From Anaerocolumna chitinilytica (lineage in GTDB: Bacteria > Bacillota > Clostridia > Lachnospirales > Lachnospiraceae), in assembly GCF_014218355.1 (NCBI RefSeq), contig NZ_AP023368.1:1368001-1432000 (forward strand): a DNA stretch of 64,000 bases, in the 5' to 3' direction. Below, piece by piece: positions 51,772-61,304 of the stretch (position 1 is the stretch's first letter; the number at the start of each line of letters is the position of its first letter). The position numbers were made by a program, and so were the translations under genes. A model generated the notes under the pieces. The model saw only the letters and a program-made list of their open reading frames with translations. It did no database searches and was not told the DNA's origin.

Positions 51772-53166
51772 ATGTATAAATATAATAATTTATCAACGGG
51801 AAATGTTGCAAAACAATTGTTAAGTTTTGCCTTTCCTTTTATCATTACCAATATAATTCAGACTTTATATGGTGTTATCGATATGATTATTGTTGGGCAG
51901 TTCTGCGGGACTGATAGTATGTCAGGGGTGAATATCGGAGGGCAGGTAACAAATCTGGTAATGAATATTGCAATCGGCCTGTGTGCAGGAACAACAATAT
52001 TAATTGCCCAGTCTGTTGGAGCCGGAAGGCTGAATCAACTGAAAAGAATTATCGGGACCTTGTTTACAGTACTTGGAATCGTCTCAGTTATTATGACAGG
52101 TCTGATATTACTGCTCTCAAACTCTATTCTAGAACTGATAAATACCCCGGCAGAATCTTTTCAGGAAGCCAAAAACTTTTTAATTGTTACCGCATTAGGT
52201 ATTGTATTTATATTTGGCTATAATGCTTTGAGTGCCATCATGAGAGGTATGGGAGATAGTAAGAATCCTCTTTATTTTGTAACCATAGCTTGTATAGTTA
52301 ATGTAATCCTTGATTTTATCCTTGTTGGGGGTTTAGGGTTAGGTGCTTTGGGAGCTGGAATTGCAACAGTCATCTCTCAAGGAATCAGTATGTTATTATG
52401 TGTGATTTATTTGATGAAAAAGAAATTTGTATTTGATTTTAAATTACGTTCCTTTTTGATAGATAGTATACAATTAAAAGCAATATTAAAAATTGGTATA
52501 CCAATGTCTGTTCAAAACCTTATAACCAATTTATCGTTTATATTTATGACGGCATTGGTAAATACAATCGGAGTGACAGCTTCTGCGGCAGTGGGAGCAG
52601 TAGGAAAATACAATGGTTTTGCAATATTACCTGCAATAGCTATGAGTGCCGCAATATCTACCATGTGTGCTCAAAACTTTGGCGCGGGAGAAGTGGAAAG
52701 GGCGAAAAAGACCTGGTTATATGGAATGGGCATAGCCTGCGTCATTTCATATATCATCTTTATCCTGACTATTATTTTCCCTGGAGAGATTCTAAGTATC
52801 TTTTCAAATGATGAGAATCTAATTCGGATTGGAACCCCTTATCTGCAAGCTTTTAGTTTGGATTATTTATTTGTGCCGATAACCTTTACGATGAACGGGC
52901 TCTTTAACGGTGCAGGACATACAAGATTTACCTTGATTAATAATATGCTGTCAGGAATTGTAGTAAGAATTCCCATGGCGTATTTGTTATATACACTTCT
53001 TGATAACGGATTGTTTGGTGTGGGACTGGCAGCACCGGCGGCATCGCTAAATGCGGTCATTATCAGCTTATGTTTCTTTTTGTCCGGTAGATGGAAAAGA
53101 AAGATAATTCGTTTTGAGGAGAAGGTGGAGACGGATTATCTGAAAGAAGAAGCAGAAATGGTATAA
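51772..53166 (+). CDS. MATE-family efflux transporter
   Basis: 464 residues, about twelve membrane helices, MATE family (N-terminal FAFPFIITNIIQTLYGVIDM and MRGMGDSKNP loop, second half GIPMSVQNLITNLSF). It differs from the MATE protein at 28.5-29.9 kb and looks closer to the multidrug NorM/VmrA-like clostridial branch. The ribosome binding site is weak, and a 30-codon frame ends just before the start. Substrate unknown. Confidence 0.87.
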   Translation: MYKYNNLSTGNVAKQLLSFAFPFIITNIIQTLYGVIDMIIVGQFCGTDSMSGVNIGGQVTNLVMNIAIGLCAGTTILIAQSVGAGRLNQLKRIIGTLFTVLGIVSVIMTGLILLLSNSILELINTPAESFQEAKNFLIVTALGIVFIFGYNALSAIMRGMGDSKNPLYFVTIACIVNVILDFILVGGLGLGALGAGIATVISQGISMLLCVIYLMKKKFVFDFKLRSFLIDSIQLKAILKIGIPMSVQNLITNLSFIFMTALVNTIGVTASAAVGAVGKYNGFAILPAIAMSAAISTMCAQNFGAGEVERAKKTWLYGMGIACVISYIIFILTIIFPGEILSIFSNDENLIRIGTPYLQAFSLDYLFVPITFTMNGLFNGAGHTRFTLINNMLSGIVVRIPMAYLLYTLLDNGLFGVGLAAPAASLNAVIISLCFFLSGRWKRKIIRFEEKVETDYLKEEAEMV

Positions 53167-53323
53167 AAACAAGATATTACATTGGAAGGATTCCACTTCA
53201 TTGGAATAGAAAATCATACAAATAAAGAAGTCTATTCCGGACCGGTGATATATCTTTGTAAAATATTCCATGTTATAATAGATTTTAGGAAGGTATTAAA
53301 CTAAATTTATGGAGGAAAAGCAG

Positions 53324-54603
53324 ATGAAATACAATACAATAGCAGAGTCTATGATCTGGGGCCCTTTATTACTAAATTAGTTTTAGAACTGGACCAACCA
53401 CTGTCGGAATGCAGCCTTGACTGTGAAACCTTCCAGGTAAGGGTAGTAAGAAGGGATATAAAGACTGGAAAAACGATTCAGGTTCGAAAGTCCTGGGATT
53501 CTGATGAGGTATACCCCTCCGAGGGGGAAAGAAAGGTATGTGCAGCTTATGTATCAGACAGAGAAGGAAATATCCGGAAAAGTGGTTCCTTTATAACACT
53601 TGTTTTAGAGGTGGACCCAAGAAATCCACTGGGAGCAGCCATAGCCTTTAATGGAACTTTTAATGTACAGGTAGAGAGTGATTATACAATTACCCAAAGG
53701 AAAGCCATTATCTGCCGGGATAGCAGGATAGATGGGCTGGAATTTACTGAGTTAAATACAAAAAGAACAATATTAGCAGACGATTTTGTTACCGGCAACG
53801 GAATATATCAGGGAATAGGGTTAGGCTATGCTTCTTTTCAGCCGGAAAGCAACGGGAAAAAGCGTCCGTTACTGATATGGCTTCATGGCGCAGGGGAAGG
53901 CGGTGATGATCCTATCATTGCAATCAGCGGTAATAAAGTTGTGAACTTAATCTCGGATGCCATTCAGGACTATTTTGACGGCAGTTATGTTCTGGCTCCC
54001 CAGGCACCTACCATGTGGATGGATGACGGAACAGGAGAGTATAACAAGGATGGCAGTTCCATGTACGTTGAAAGCTTAAGGACCTTAATTGAGGAGTATG
54101 TGGCTGCACACGATGACATAGACAGAACACGGATTTATATAGGCGGCTGTTCCAATGGCGGCTTTATGACACTTAAAATGATTATTGCTTATCCAAGTAT
54201 ATTTGCGGCAGCATTCCCAATCTGTGAGGCTTTGAATGACGACTTTATAACAGAAAATGATATTGAACGGATTAAGAACGTACCTATATGGTTTACCCAT
54301 GCAGTCAGTGATCCAATTGTTGATGTACATAAGCATAGCGAGGCGACTTATAAGAGGTTAATAAACTCAGGTGCAGAAGATGTGCATTTCTCCTGTTTTC
54401 ACTCTGTCACAGACCGTACCGGCATGTATGTGAAAGAAGATCGGACACCTTATGAATATAATGGGCATTTCAGCTGGATTCCTGCCTTAAATAATGAATG
54501 TATTCTGGATTATAATAATAAACCTGTCTACCTAGACGGAGAGCCAGTAACACTATTTAAATGGCTGTCCAAACAAAGGTGCAAACAACTTAAGCATACT
54601 TAG
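53324..54603 (+). pseudogene. Alpha/beta-hydrolase esterase with N-terminal Ig-like domain, frameshifted near its start
   Basis: GGAGG and the ATG at 53324 are well placed, but this frame stops after 18 codons. From about 53341 another frame encodes the expected N-terminus (SRVYDLGPFITKLVLELDQ) and continues unbroken to 54603, so a one-base insertion or deletion lies within codons 1-7. The first in-frame start after the shift is the GTG at 53611 (331 codons, stop included), which would lose the N-terminal ~95 residues. Domains: Ig-like esterase N-terminal domain, then a PHB-depolymerase/CE1-like hydrolase with nucleophile Ser in GGCSNGG (codon at 54151), Asp in VSDPIVDV and His in YNGHFSW. 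Likely role: secreted-polymer or oligosaccharide deacylation, though no signal peptide is visible. Sequencing error is possible. Confidence 0.7.
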
Positions 54604-54616
54604 ACGGAGGCAAAAG

Positions 54617-55288
54617 ATGAAGGAAATAAAAGGATTGATATTTGATCTGGACGGTGTAATTGTAGACACTGCAAAATATCATTTTCTGGCATGGAAGAAA
54701 CTTGCACAAAACCTGCGGATTCCATTTACCGAATCAGATAATGAAAGATTAAAAGGAGTCAGCAGGCTGCGTTCTTTTGAAATCATCCTGGAAATCGGTG
54801 GACTAACGATGTCAGAGGAAGAAAAAGAAAAATGTTGTACAGAAAAAAATAATCTCTATCTGGAATATATCTATCAGTTAAAATCCGATGAAATTCTTCC
54901 GGGAGTAAGGAAATTCTTATCCGATGCCAGAGAAAAGGGATATAAGATTGCTTTAGGCTCAGGCAGCAGAAATGCAAAGCTTATTCTGGAGAAGTTAGAG
55001 ATAACAGATTTATTTGATGTAATTGCTGACGGAACCATTATATCACAAGCAAAACCGGACCCGGAAATATTTATCAAAGGAGCAAAGCTTCTGGAGCTGC
55101 CGGCTGAAAGCTGCATTGTATTTGAGGATGCGGCGGCAGGTATCGAGGGGGCACATGCCGCTGGAATGTATGCAGTAGGTATTGGCACAGCCGAGAATTT
55201 ACCGAAAGCCGAGATTATATTGCCGGGGCTGAAAGGCATTACCATAAAAGATATTATAAATAAATTACAAATACATATAAAAGAGTGA
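54617..55288 (+). CDS. pgmB: Beta-phosphoglucomutase-like HAD phosphatase
   Basis: 223 residues, HAD superfamily. The N-terminal FDLDGVIVDTAKYHFLAW contains nucleophile Asp and acid/base Asp of beta-phosphoglucomutase, plus the TAKYH specificity residues; the cap has RLKGVSRLRSFEIIL, then ALGSGSRNAK (motif II) and FEDAAAGIEGAHAAGM (motif IV). It interconverts beta-glucose 1-phosphate and glucose 6-phosphate, normally after a sugar phosphorylase, which is not seen in this window. It starts 13 bases after the esterase gene. Confidence 0.88.
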   Translation: MKEIKGLIFDLDGVIVDTAKYHFLAWKKLAQNLRIPFTESDNERLKGVSRLRSFEIILEIGGLTMSEEEKEKCCTEKNNLYLEYIYQLKSDEILPGVRKFLSDAREKGYKIALGSGSRNAKLILEKLEITDLFDVIADGTIISQAKPDPEIFIKGAKLLELPAESCIVFEDAAAGIEGAHAAGMYAVGIGTAENLPKAEIILPGLKGITIKDIINKLQIHIKE

Positions 55289-55373
55289 CAGCGCACGGAA
55301 TTTGCAGATGTTATAAGAGCAGTTGATTGACGAATGACCCATGAAAGAATGGATACGCAGGAAAGGAGTTAAT

Positions 55374-57092
55374 ATGATTAATTATGATGTGTTAAAAAAG
55401 AATCCCTTTAATCTGGGGGATAAGCAAATTGATTGGGTAAAGAGCACCTTGGAGGAACTGACAGTAGAAGAAAAAATCGGACAGTTGTTCCACCTGATTA
55501 TGTACAGCAGCGAGGAAGGATATTTAAGTGAATTGGTTCATAAATATAAGATAGGCGGAATTATGGGACGGCCCATGCCTTTGGAAGAATGCTGTAAAGC
55601 GATTACATATTTACAGAAGGAATCCAAAATACCCATGCTGATTTCCGCCAACTTTGAAGCCGGCGGCGATGGTATGATTACGGAGGGAACCAATATCGGG
55701 CCTAATATGCAGATAGGAGCTACAGGCAATTCGGAATTTGCAGGAAAGCAGGGCTATGTCTGTGCGAGAGAAGGACTTGCGGTGGGGGCTAATTATGCCT
55801 TTGCACCGGTTATTGATATCGATTACAATTTCCGTAACCCTATTATGGCGACCAGATTATACGGCTCTGATCCGAAGCTGGTTCGAGATTGCGGTGTCGC
55901 TTATACCAAAGCTGTTCAGGAACAGGGGATGGCTGTATCTATAAAACATTTTCCAGGAGATGGTGTGGACGAAAGAGACCAGCATCTGGTAACCAGCATT
56001 AACTCACTCTCTTGTGAAGAATGGGACGATTCTTTTGGGGCAGCCTATCAGGCTTGTATTGATGCAGGTGCCCTTACGGTTATGGTAGGACATATTATGC
56101 AGCCGGCTTATTCTAGAAAATTAGTTCCGGGCATAAAAGATGAAGATATTATGCCGGCAACTCTGGCACCGGAATTGTTAAATGGGCTGTTAAGAGAGAA
56201 ATTGGGATTTAACGGCTTAATTATAACAGATGCTACCACCATGGCAGGTATGTGTATTCCAATGGCTCGTGATAAAGCAGTCCCCTATACCATTGCAGCA
56301 GGATGTGATATGTTCTTATTCACCAAGAATCTGGATGAGGATTATCAGTTTATGACAGAAGGCGTTAAAAACGGTACGATAACTCCTGAGAGGTTAGATG
56401 AAGCAGTTATGAGGATTCTTGCTACAAAAGCGGCCCTTAAACTCCCTGAGAAGAAGGAGGACGGAAGCTTGCTGCCTGATATTGATAAAGCCAGAAAGAT
56501 TGTAGGCTGCAAGGAGCACAAGGAGATTGACCTTCAAGTTGCTGATTATTCCGCAACTTTGGTTAAAAACTTACAGGATATCGTACCGATGGAGGTTAAG
56601 AAATATAGAAGAATTCTTCTCTACCCGATGTTTACCGGAGATAATGCTTATATGGGAGGCGGCAACGAAGATATTGACAAGATAAAGGAAGCTTTTGAAA
56701 AAGAAGGCTTTGAGGTAAGTATTTACCAGCCGGCGGCAAGTTTTCAGGAGGGCTTCTCTGCTTCGTATAATGAGATGCTGAATAAATATGATTTACTGAT
56801 TTATGTCGCCAATCTGATTACCAAAAGCAATCAGACCACCGTACGTATAGAATGGGCTCAGCCTATGGGTGCTAATTGCCCGAATTACCAGGCTGCCATA
56901 CCTACTATGTTTATTTCCTTTGCGAATCCTTATCATTTATTAGATGCACCAAGAATCCGCACTTTTATCAATGCATATAAATTAAAAGAATCAACTCTTC
57001 AGGCAGTAATTGATAAACTGTTAGGGCGCTCTGAATTCAAGGGAATCAGTCCGGTTGATCCTTTTGTCGGAAGATGGGATACAAGACTATAA
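55374..57092 (+). CDS. GH3 glycoside hydrolase (beta-N-acetylglucosaminidase/NagZ-like)
   Basis: 572 residues. A GH3 N-terminal barrel (~1-350) with KHFPGDGVDERDQH, resembling the KHFPG...D.H loop of NagZ-type N-acetylglucosaminidases, and nucleophile Asp286 in ITDATTM. A C-terminal GH3_C-like domain (~385-560) is present. No signal peptide, so cytoplasmic. It could remove GlcNAc from chitin oligosaccharides released by the two chitinases, or act as a beta-glucosidase. The ATG at 55374 with AAAGGAG upstream is preferred over a start 11 codons earlier. Last gene of the block; terminator follows. Confidence 0.86.
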   Translation: MINYDVLKKNPFNLGDKQIDWVKSTLEELTVEEKIGQLFHLIMYSSEEGYLSELVHKYKIGGIMGRPMPLEECCKAITYLQKESKIPMLISANFEAGGDGMITEGTNIGPNMQIGATGNSEFAGKQGYVCAREGLAVGANYAFAPVIDIDYNFRNPIMATRLYGSDPKLVRDCGVAYTKAVQEQGMAVSIKHFPGDGVDERDQHLVTSINSLSCEEWDDSFGAAYQACIDAGALTVMVGHIMQPAYSRKLVPGIKDEDIMPATLAPELLNGLLREKLGFNGLIITDATTMAGMCIPMARDKAVPYTIAAGCDMFLFTKNLDEDYQFMTEGVKNGTITPERLDEAVMRILATKAALKLPEKKEDGSLLPDIDKARKIVGCKEHKEIDLQVADYSATLVKNLQDIVPMEVKKYRRILLYPMFTGDNAYMGGGNEDIDKIKEAFEKEGFEVSIYQPAASFQEGFSASYNEMLNKYDLLIYVANLITKSNQTTVRIEWAQPMGANCPNYQAAIPTMFISFANPYHLLDAPRIRTFINAYKLKESTLQAVIDKLLGRSEFKGISPVDPFVGRWDTRL

Positions 57093-57152
57093 AATTAATT
57101 GGTTATTAGTTATTGCTTGTTAAAGATAGTATGGCAGGTAATGAGAATTTAA

Positions 57153-57193
57153 AAAAGCGGCGGTACCCTATGTTCTCTGGTACTGCCGCTTTT
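57153..57193. terminator. Bidirectional terminator after the GH3 gene
   Basis: AAAAGCGGCGGTACC (57153-57167) pairs with GGTACTGCCGCTTTT (57179-57193), with one G-T pair. Confidence 0.85.
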
Positions 57194-57217
57194 CTTAGCT
57201 GTAATACTTACTGTTCA

Positions 57218-59059
57218 TTAATCGTTTAATTGCAGGGGCATTACTGCTACAACAATATGCTTATGCTTTAATAATTTACGTTCGATGAATCTTCCTGTCT
57301 GGTTGTGAAGCAGCCTTTGCCACCAACGTTTCACCACGAATTGAGGGAGGATAACGGTAATAATGTCTCCCTTCTTGTACTCATATTCAGCCGACTCAAT
57401 AAAATCAAGCAGAGGTTCAACCACCTTACGATAAGGGTTATACTTGATAATTAAGGGGATATCGGTACCAAGTTCGTTATATTTTTCCTGTATCTTGGCG
57501 GCACTCTCTTCATCGGTTGCAACACAGAATGCTGTTACATTGTCTGAAATGGTGGTGCCGTATTTTAATGCACGTACACTGGACTTGTTGACACTGGATA
57601 GAGGAACGATAACATGGTTGGTGTATTTTTTATTATTAATGTCAGCACGCTCTAAAAGTTTAGGGGTTATCTTTAACTGTTTACGGATATTCTCATAATG
57701 TTTTTTTACTTTGAACATCAATAAAATCAGTATTGGTATCAGAACAATTACAATCCAAGCTCCCTGGTGGAATTTCGTGAAAGCAATTATGAGAACGGCG
57801 ACGGTGGTAACCAATGCACCAAGACCATTGATAAATGCCTTAGGGACCCAGTTCTTCCCCTTGATTATAAGCCATTTTCTGAACATTCCTGCCTGTGAGA
57901 GGGTAAAGGATATAAATACACCGATTGCATAAAGTCCGATAAGGGAAGTTACATCGGCTTTAAACAGAATAATTAGTACGGCAGCCACAGAAGAGAGGAG
58001 CAGAATTCCGTTGGAATAACTTAATCTGTCACCTTTCATGCTAAGCTGTCTTGGAACAAAACCTTCCTTTGCCATTACGGCAAGCAGCAGAGGGAAACCG
58101 GAATAAGCGGTGTTAGCTGCCATGATTAATATAACAAAGGTAGTTATTGTTATATAATAATACATAAAGCCATGGCCGAATACCTGTTCCGCAATAAGTA
58201 CCAGCATAGCTCTGTCCCCCGGAACAACGTGATATATATTGGCAAGAATGGAGGTGCCGCCAAATAGTACAAGAATAATCAAAGATAACAGTAATAGTAC
58301 CGTTTTGGCATATTTCACCGAGGGTGTTTTAAAATTAGGGACCGCATTGCTTACCGCTTCCACACCGGTCAGAGCGGTACAGCCGCTGGAGAAGGCACGG
58401 AGAAGCAAAATAAGTGTAATCGGTTCACCTAAGGATTTAATAGTAGGTTCCGGAGGAATATATCCTCCTTTTATCTTTGCGAAACCAAAAATAAGCAGCA
58501 TCAAGAGAGCCAGCATGAATGCATAAGCCGGAAGTCCGAATATCTTGGAAGCTTCCCGGATACCTCTGAGATTACCGACCATAAGTAATCCAACCATAAC
58601 GATACAGATAATAACGGTATAAGGCTTCAGGGAGATGAAGGCAGAGGTTATCTGCTCAACTCCGGAAGAGACGCTAACTGCGACTGTCAGGATATAGTCA
58701 ATGCAGAGTGCGGCACCGGCTGTTACCCCCGCTTTGGTTCCCAAATTATCCTTGGCGACAATATAGGCACCGCCTCCGTTTGGATAATGTTCAATGGTCT
58801 GACGATAGGATAGTGTTAAAATCATCAAAAGTAGAATGATTGCGCCGGAGATTAAGGATAGTTTTCCATAAGCCAGAGCACCTACAACCGGCAGCATTAC
58901 AATCAGCATTTCCTGACCGGCATAAGCGACAGAAGAGATTGCGTCGCTGGCTAAAATGGGAAGCCCCCATAAAATACCATATTTTTGGCCGTCTGATTCT
59001 TCGTTCTTAAGGGGCTTGCCAATCAGCACCCTTTTTAAATTATCATACATTACCTTCAC
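57218..59059 (-). CDS. kimA: KimA-like APC-family potassium importer
   Basis: 613 residues, close in length and motifs to KimA (YdaO) of Bacillus: N-terminal KRVLIGKPLK, ILASDAISSVAYAGQEML, YPNGGGAYIVAKDNLG, and LCIDYILTVAVSVSSGVEQI. About twelve membrane helices, then a cytoplasmic universal-stress-like C-terminal domain (~465-613) that in KimA binds c-di-AMP. It imports K+ with protons. The start region has AGGTGA (AAGGTGAAGGTA). No ydaO-type riboswitch is visible upstream. A generic amino-acid permease is the alternative. Confidence 0.8.
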   Translation of the reverse strand: MKVMYDNLKRVLIGKPLKNEESDGQKYGILWGLPILASDAISSVAYAGQEMLIVMLPVVGALAYGKLSLISGAIILLLMILTLSYRQTIEHYPNGGGAYIVAKDNLGTKAGVTAGAALCIDYILTVAVSVSSGVEQITSAFISLKPYTVIICIVMVGLLMVGNLRGIREASKIFGLPAYAFMLALLMLLIFGFAKIKGGYIPPEPTIKSLGEPITLILLLRAFSSGCTALTGVEAVSNAVPNFKTPSVKYAKTVLLLLSLIILVLFGGTSILANIYHVVPGDRAMLVLIAEQVFGHGFMYYYITITTFVILIMAANTAYSGFPLLLAVMAKEGFVPRQLSMKGDRLSYSNGILLLSSVAAVLIILFKADVTSLIGLYAIGVFISFTLSQAGMFRKWLIIKGKNWVPKAFINGLGALVTTVAVLIIAFTKFHQGAWIVIVLIPILILLMFKVKKHYENIRKQLKITPKLLERADINNKKYTNHVIVPLSSVNKSSVRALKYGTTISDNVTAFCVATDEESAAKIQEKYNELGTDIPLIIKYNPYRKVVEPLLDFIESAEYEYKKGDIITVILPQFVVKRWWQRLLHNQTGRFIERKLLKHKHIVVAVMPLQLND

Positions 59060-59549
59060 CTTTTCAAAAGTTAATATTATGTCAATTCATATAATAAAAG
59101 AAGATATAGGATTTATTATATTAACTGCATTATGAATTTGGTGATTGACTAAACATAACTTGTAGCATTATGTAGAAAATCTTCATTAGCATATACCTTT
59201 TGATTGTAATATTCAAGTGAAAATTTGCTAATTTTATGTAATCTAAAAACTGCTTTGACAAATGGCGAAAATTCTGCTGGTAATATATAGTCAATTAATC
59301 CTAATTGGATTTTGCAATACCGCAGAAATCAAGGAAAATACTGATAACACAAGGTTTTCACTAAGAAAATTGACTTGACAAAGAGGCTCGATTTACAGTA
59401 TATTTTGTATAAAAAAGGTGATACAATTACCTTGAGAATATCAAATCGTTCTTGATGATGTTTCTATAGGGTCAGTTAGAATGATGGGAGGAGAAAAGGT
59501 CATAATCAGGATTGAAATTTTATCATAAAGGGTGAGAAGGAGTTAAATT
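59060..59549 (+). promoter_or_regulatory. Intergenic region with the motAB promoter
   Basis: TTGACA (59375-59380), an 18-base spacer and TATATT (59399-59404) precede motA by about 145 bases. The left part is the AT-rich upstream region of the kimA-like gene. No other gene or riboswitch seen. Confidence 0.5.
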
Positions 59550-60332
59550 ATGGATTTAAGCATGATAATCAGTTTGATTTTTTCATTTGTTATGTTAATA
59601 ATGGCATTTGTTTTGGATAAGGGACATGTTGGGGCTTTACTTGAACCTACTGCCGCCATGATTGTTATTGGAGGTACCATTGGTGTTGTAGGTGTATCTT
59701 TTCCTCTGTCAGTACTTAAGAAAGTACCGAAGGTGTTGGCTATAGCGTTTCGTAAGCATAAGGAGGACAGGCAAGAAATTATACAGGTCTTTTATAAAAC
59801 AGCAAACCTTGCCAGGACCAATGGATTGTTATCTCTGGAGAACGAATTACAGAGTAATGAATATGACCCCTTTATTAAGGATGGACTTCAGCTTGTTATG
59901 GATGGAACAGACCCTGAAATTATAAAAAAGATTCTGGAAACGAAACTTGATAATATGGAGTATCGCCATTCCAAGGGAATTGCAGTATTTGAAGCTGCCG
60001 GCGGTTATGCTCCTACTCTTGGTATCATCGGAACTGTTATGGGCCTGGTACATGTACTTGGTAATTTAGGCGGCGGTGATACGTCAGCTCTTGCAGGGTC
60101 TATTGCTGTAGCGTTTATTGCAACGCTTTACGGTATCGGAACCGCGAATTTACTATGGCTTCCCATTGCTAATAAACTAAAAGAATTGGATACAGATGAA
60201 CTTGTAACCAAAAACATGATGATGGATGGTATTCTGATGATACAGGAAGGCGGAAATCCGGCATTAATCGTAGAAAGGCTTAAGGGATACTTGGATGATG
60301 AAAAAAAAGGAGAAGAAATCAGGGAACAGTGA
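59550..60332 (+). CDS. motA: Flagellar motor stator protein MotA
   Basis: 260 residues with four predicted membrane helices; the inner pair follows the cytoplasmic loop that interacts with the rotor (FRKHKEDRQEIIQVFYKTANLARTNG). The third-helix region has GGYAPTLGIIGTVMGLVHVL, the MotA/TolQ/ExbB motif, and Pro residues expected in the proton path. It forms the proton- or sodium-driven stator with MotB. AGAAGGAG precedes the ATG. It overlaps motB by 38 bases. Confidence 0.93.
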   Translation: MDLSMIISLIFSFVMLIMAFVLDKGHVGALLEPTAAMIVIGGTIGVVGVSFPLSVLKKVPKVLAIAFRKHKEDRQEIIQVFYKTANLARTNGLLSLENELQSNEYDPFIKDGLQLVMDGTDPEIIKKILETKLDNMEYRHSKGIAVFEAAGGYAPTLGIIGTVMGLVHVLGNLGGGDTSALAGSIAVAFIATLYGIGTANLLWLPIANKLKELDTDELVTKNMMMDGILMIQEGGNPALIVERLKGYLDDEKKGEEIREQ

Positions 60333-61131
60333 AAGATGGCTCTTTACATATTCTGACATGATAACTCTGTTAATGATTTTCTTTATTATGCTATACTCAA
60401 TCAGTAATGTGAATCAGCAAAAATATGATGAATTGGCAGCATCTCTAAGCAGCGCCTTCGGAGCAGGTAACAATACACAGGGAGGATCTATTATCCCAAA
60501 AGGCAGCGGAGTACTTAACAGCGGGAAAGATGCCTTAAATCAAGGAAATTATCAGGGAAGCGGCAATGCTTCAGGACCGGGAGACAGTACCGGGACCGGG
60601 AAAGACAACGGAAAAGATATAAAAGACATAAAAGAGGTCAGCAAAGATGAGTTCCAGCAGCTAAAAGGCTGGTTATATGATGCTATCGGTAACGGTGCAT
60701 TTAAAGATAATCTGGACATCAGTATACAAGAGAGCGGTATTGTCATTACCTTATCCAATGACGTACTCTTTGACAGCGGTCAGGCAACGATCAAAGAGGA
60801 TATGAAGAAGAATCTTGATGTTATTGCGAAGCTGTTAAAGCAGGTGGACAATAAGATACAGATTGGCGGACATACGGATAATGTTCCTATAAACAGAGGG
60901 GTATTTACTTCAAACTGGCAGCTTTCGGCACTTAGAGCAGCTAATGTGGTAGAGTATATGTCAGCTCAGTATGATATTGATCCCAAAAGGCTTGTAGCAA
61001 GCGGTTATGGTGAAAATGACCCGATTGCATCCAACAACACGGAAGCGGGAAGAGAAAAGAATAGAAGAATCAGTATTACTATATTATTTAACAATAATTC
61101 TTCGGACAATACAGAAACAGGAAATAAATAG
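60295..61131 (+). CDS. motB: Flagellar motor stator protein MotB (OmpA-like)
   Basis: 278 residues. A short basic N-terminus is followed by one membrane helix carrying the ion-binding Asp21 in TYSDMITLLMIFFIM, then a low-complexity Gly/Ser/Asn linker (~55-110, the plug and linker region), and an OmpA-like peptidoglycan-binding domain (~145-270) with GGHTDNVPINRG and AREKNRRISI-type ending. It starts inside the end of motA (ATGATG at 60295). The gene pair stands apart from other flagellar genes. Confidence 0.92.
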   Translation: MMKKKEKKSGNSERWLFTYSDMITLLMIFFIMLYSISNVNQQKYDELAASLSSAFGAGNNTQGGSIIPKGSGVLNSGKDALNQGNYQGSGNASGPGDSTGTGKDNGKDIKDIKEVSKDEFQQLKGWLYDAIGNGAFKDNLDISIQESGIVITLSNDVLFDSGQATIKEDMKKNLDVIAKLLKQVDNKIQIGGHTDNVPINRGVFTSNWQLSALRAANVVEYMSAQYDIDPKRLVASGYGENDPIASNNTEAGREKNRRISITILFNNNSSDNTETGNK

Positions 61132-61143
61132 AAAATACATTAG

Positions 61144-61185
61144 AAACTCCCGGAATATCAGGCAATAAGGATACCGGGAGTTTTT
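61144..61185 (+). terminator. Terminator of motAB
   Basis: AAACTCCCGG (61144-61153) pairs with CCGGGAGTTT (61174-61183), followed by Ts. Confidence 0.8.
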
Positions 61186-61203
61186 GTATTATTGAAAATA
61201 ATA

Positions 61204-61249
61204 TTGACAAAAAAGCTTTTTCGTTGTACACTTTAACAGATGAAAGTGT
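61204..61249 (+). promoter_or_regulatory. Promoter and possible operator of the ABC importer
   Basis: TTGACA (61204-61209), a 17-base spacer, then TACACT (61227-61232). The dyad ACACTTT (61228-61234) / AAAGTGT (61243-61249) overlaps the -10, so it may be a repressor site. Confidence 0.5.
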
Positions 61250-61304
61250 TAAACTACATAACTTTAAAGTGAAAGAGAAACTAAGAATAGAATGGAGAAT
61301 ATTT

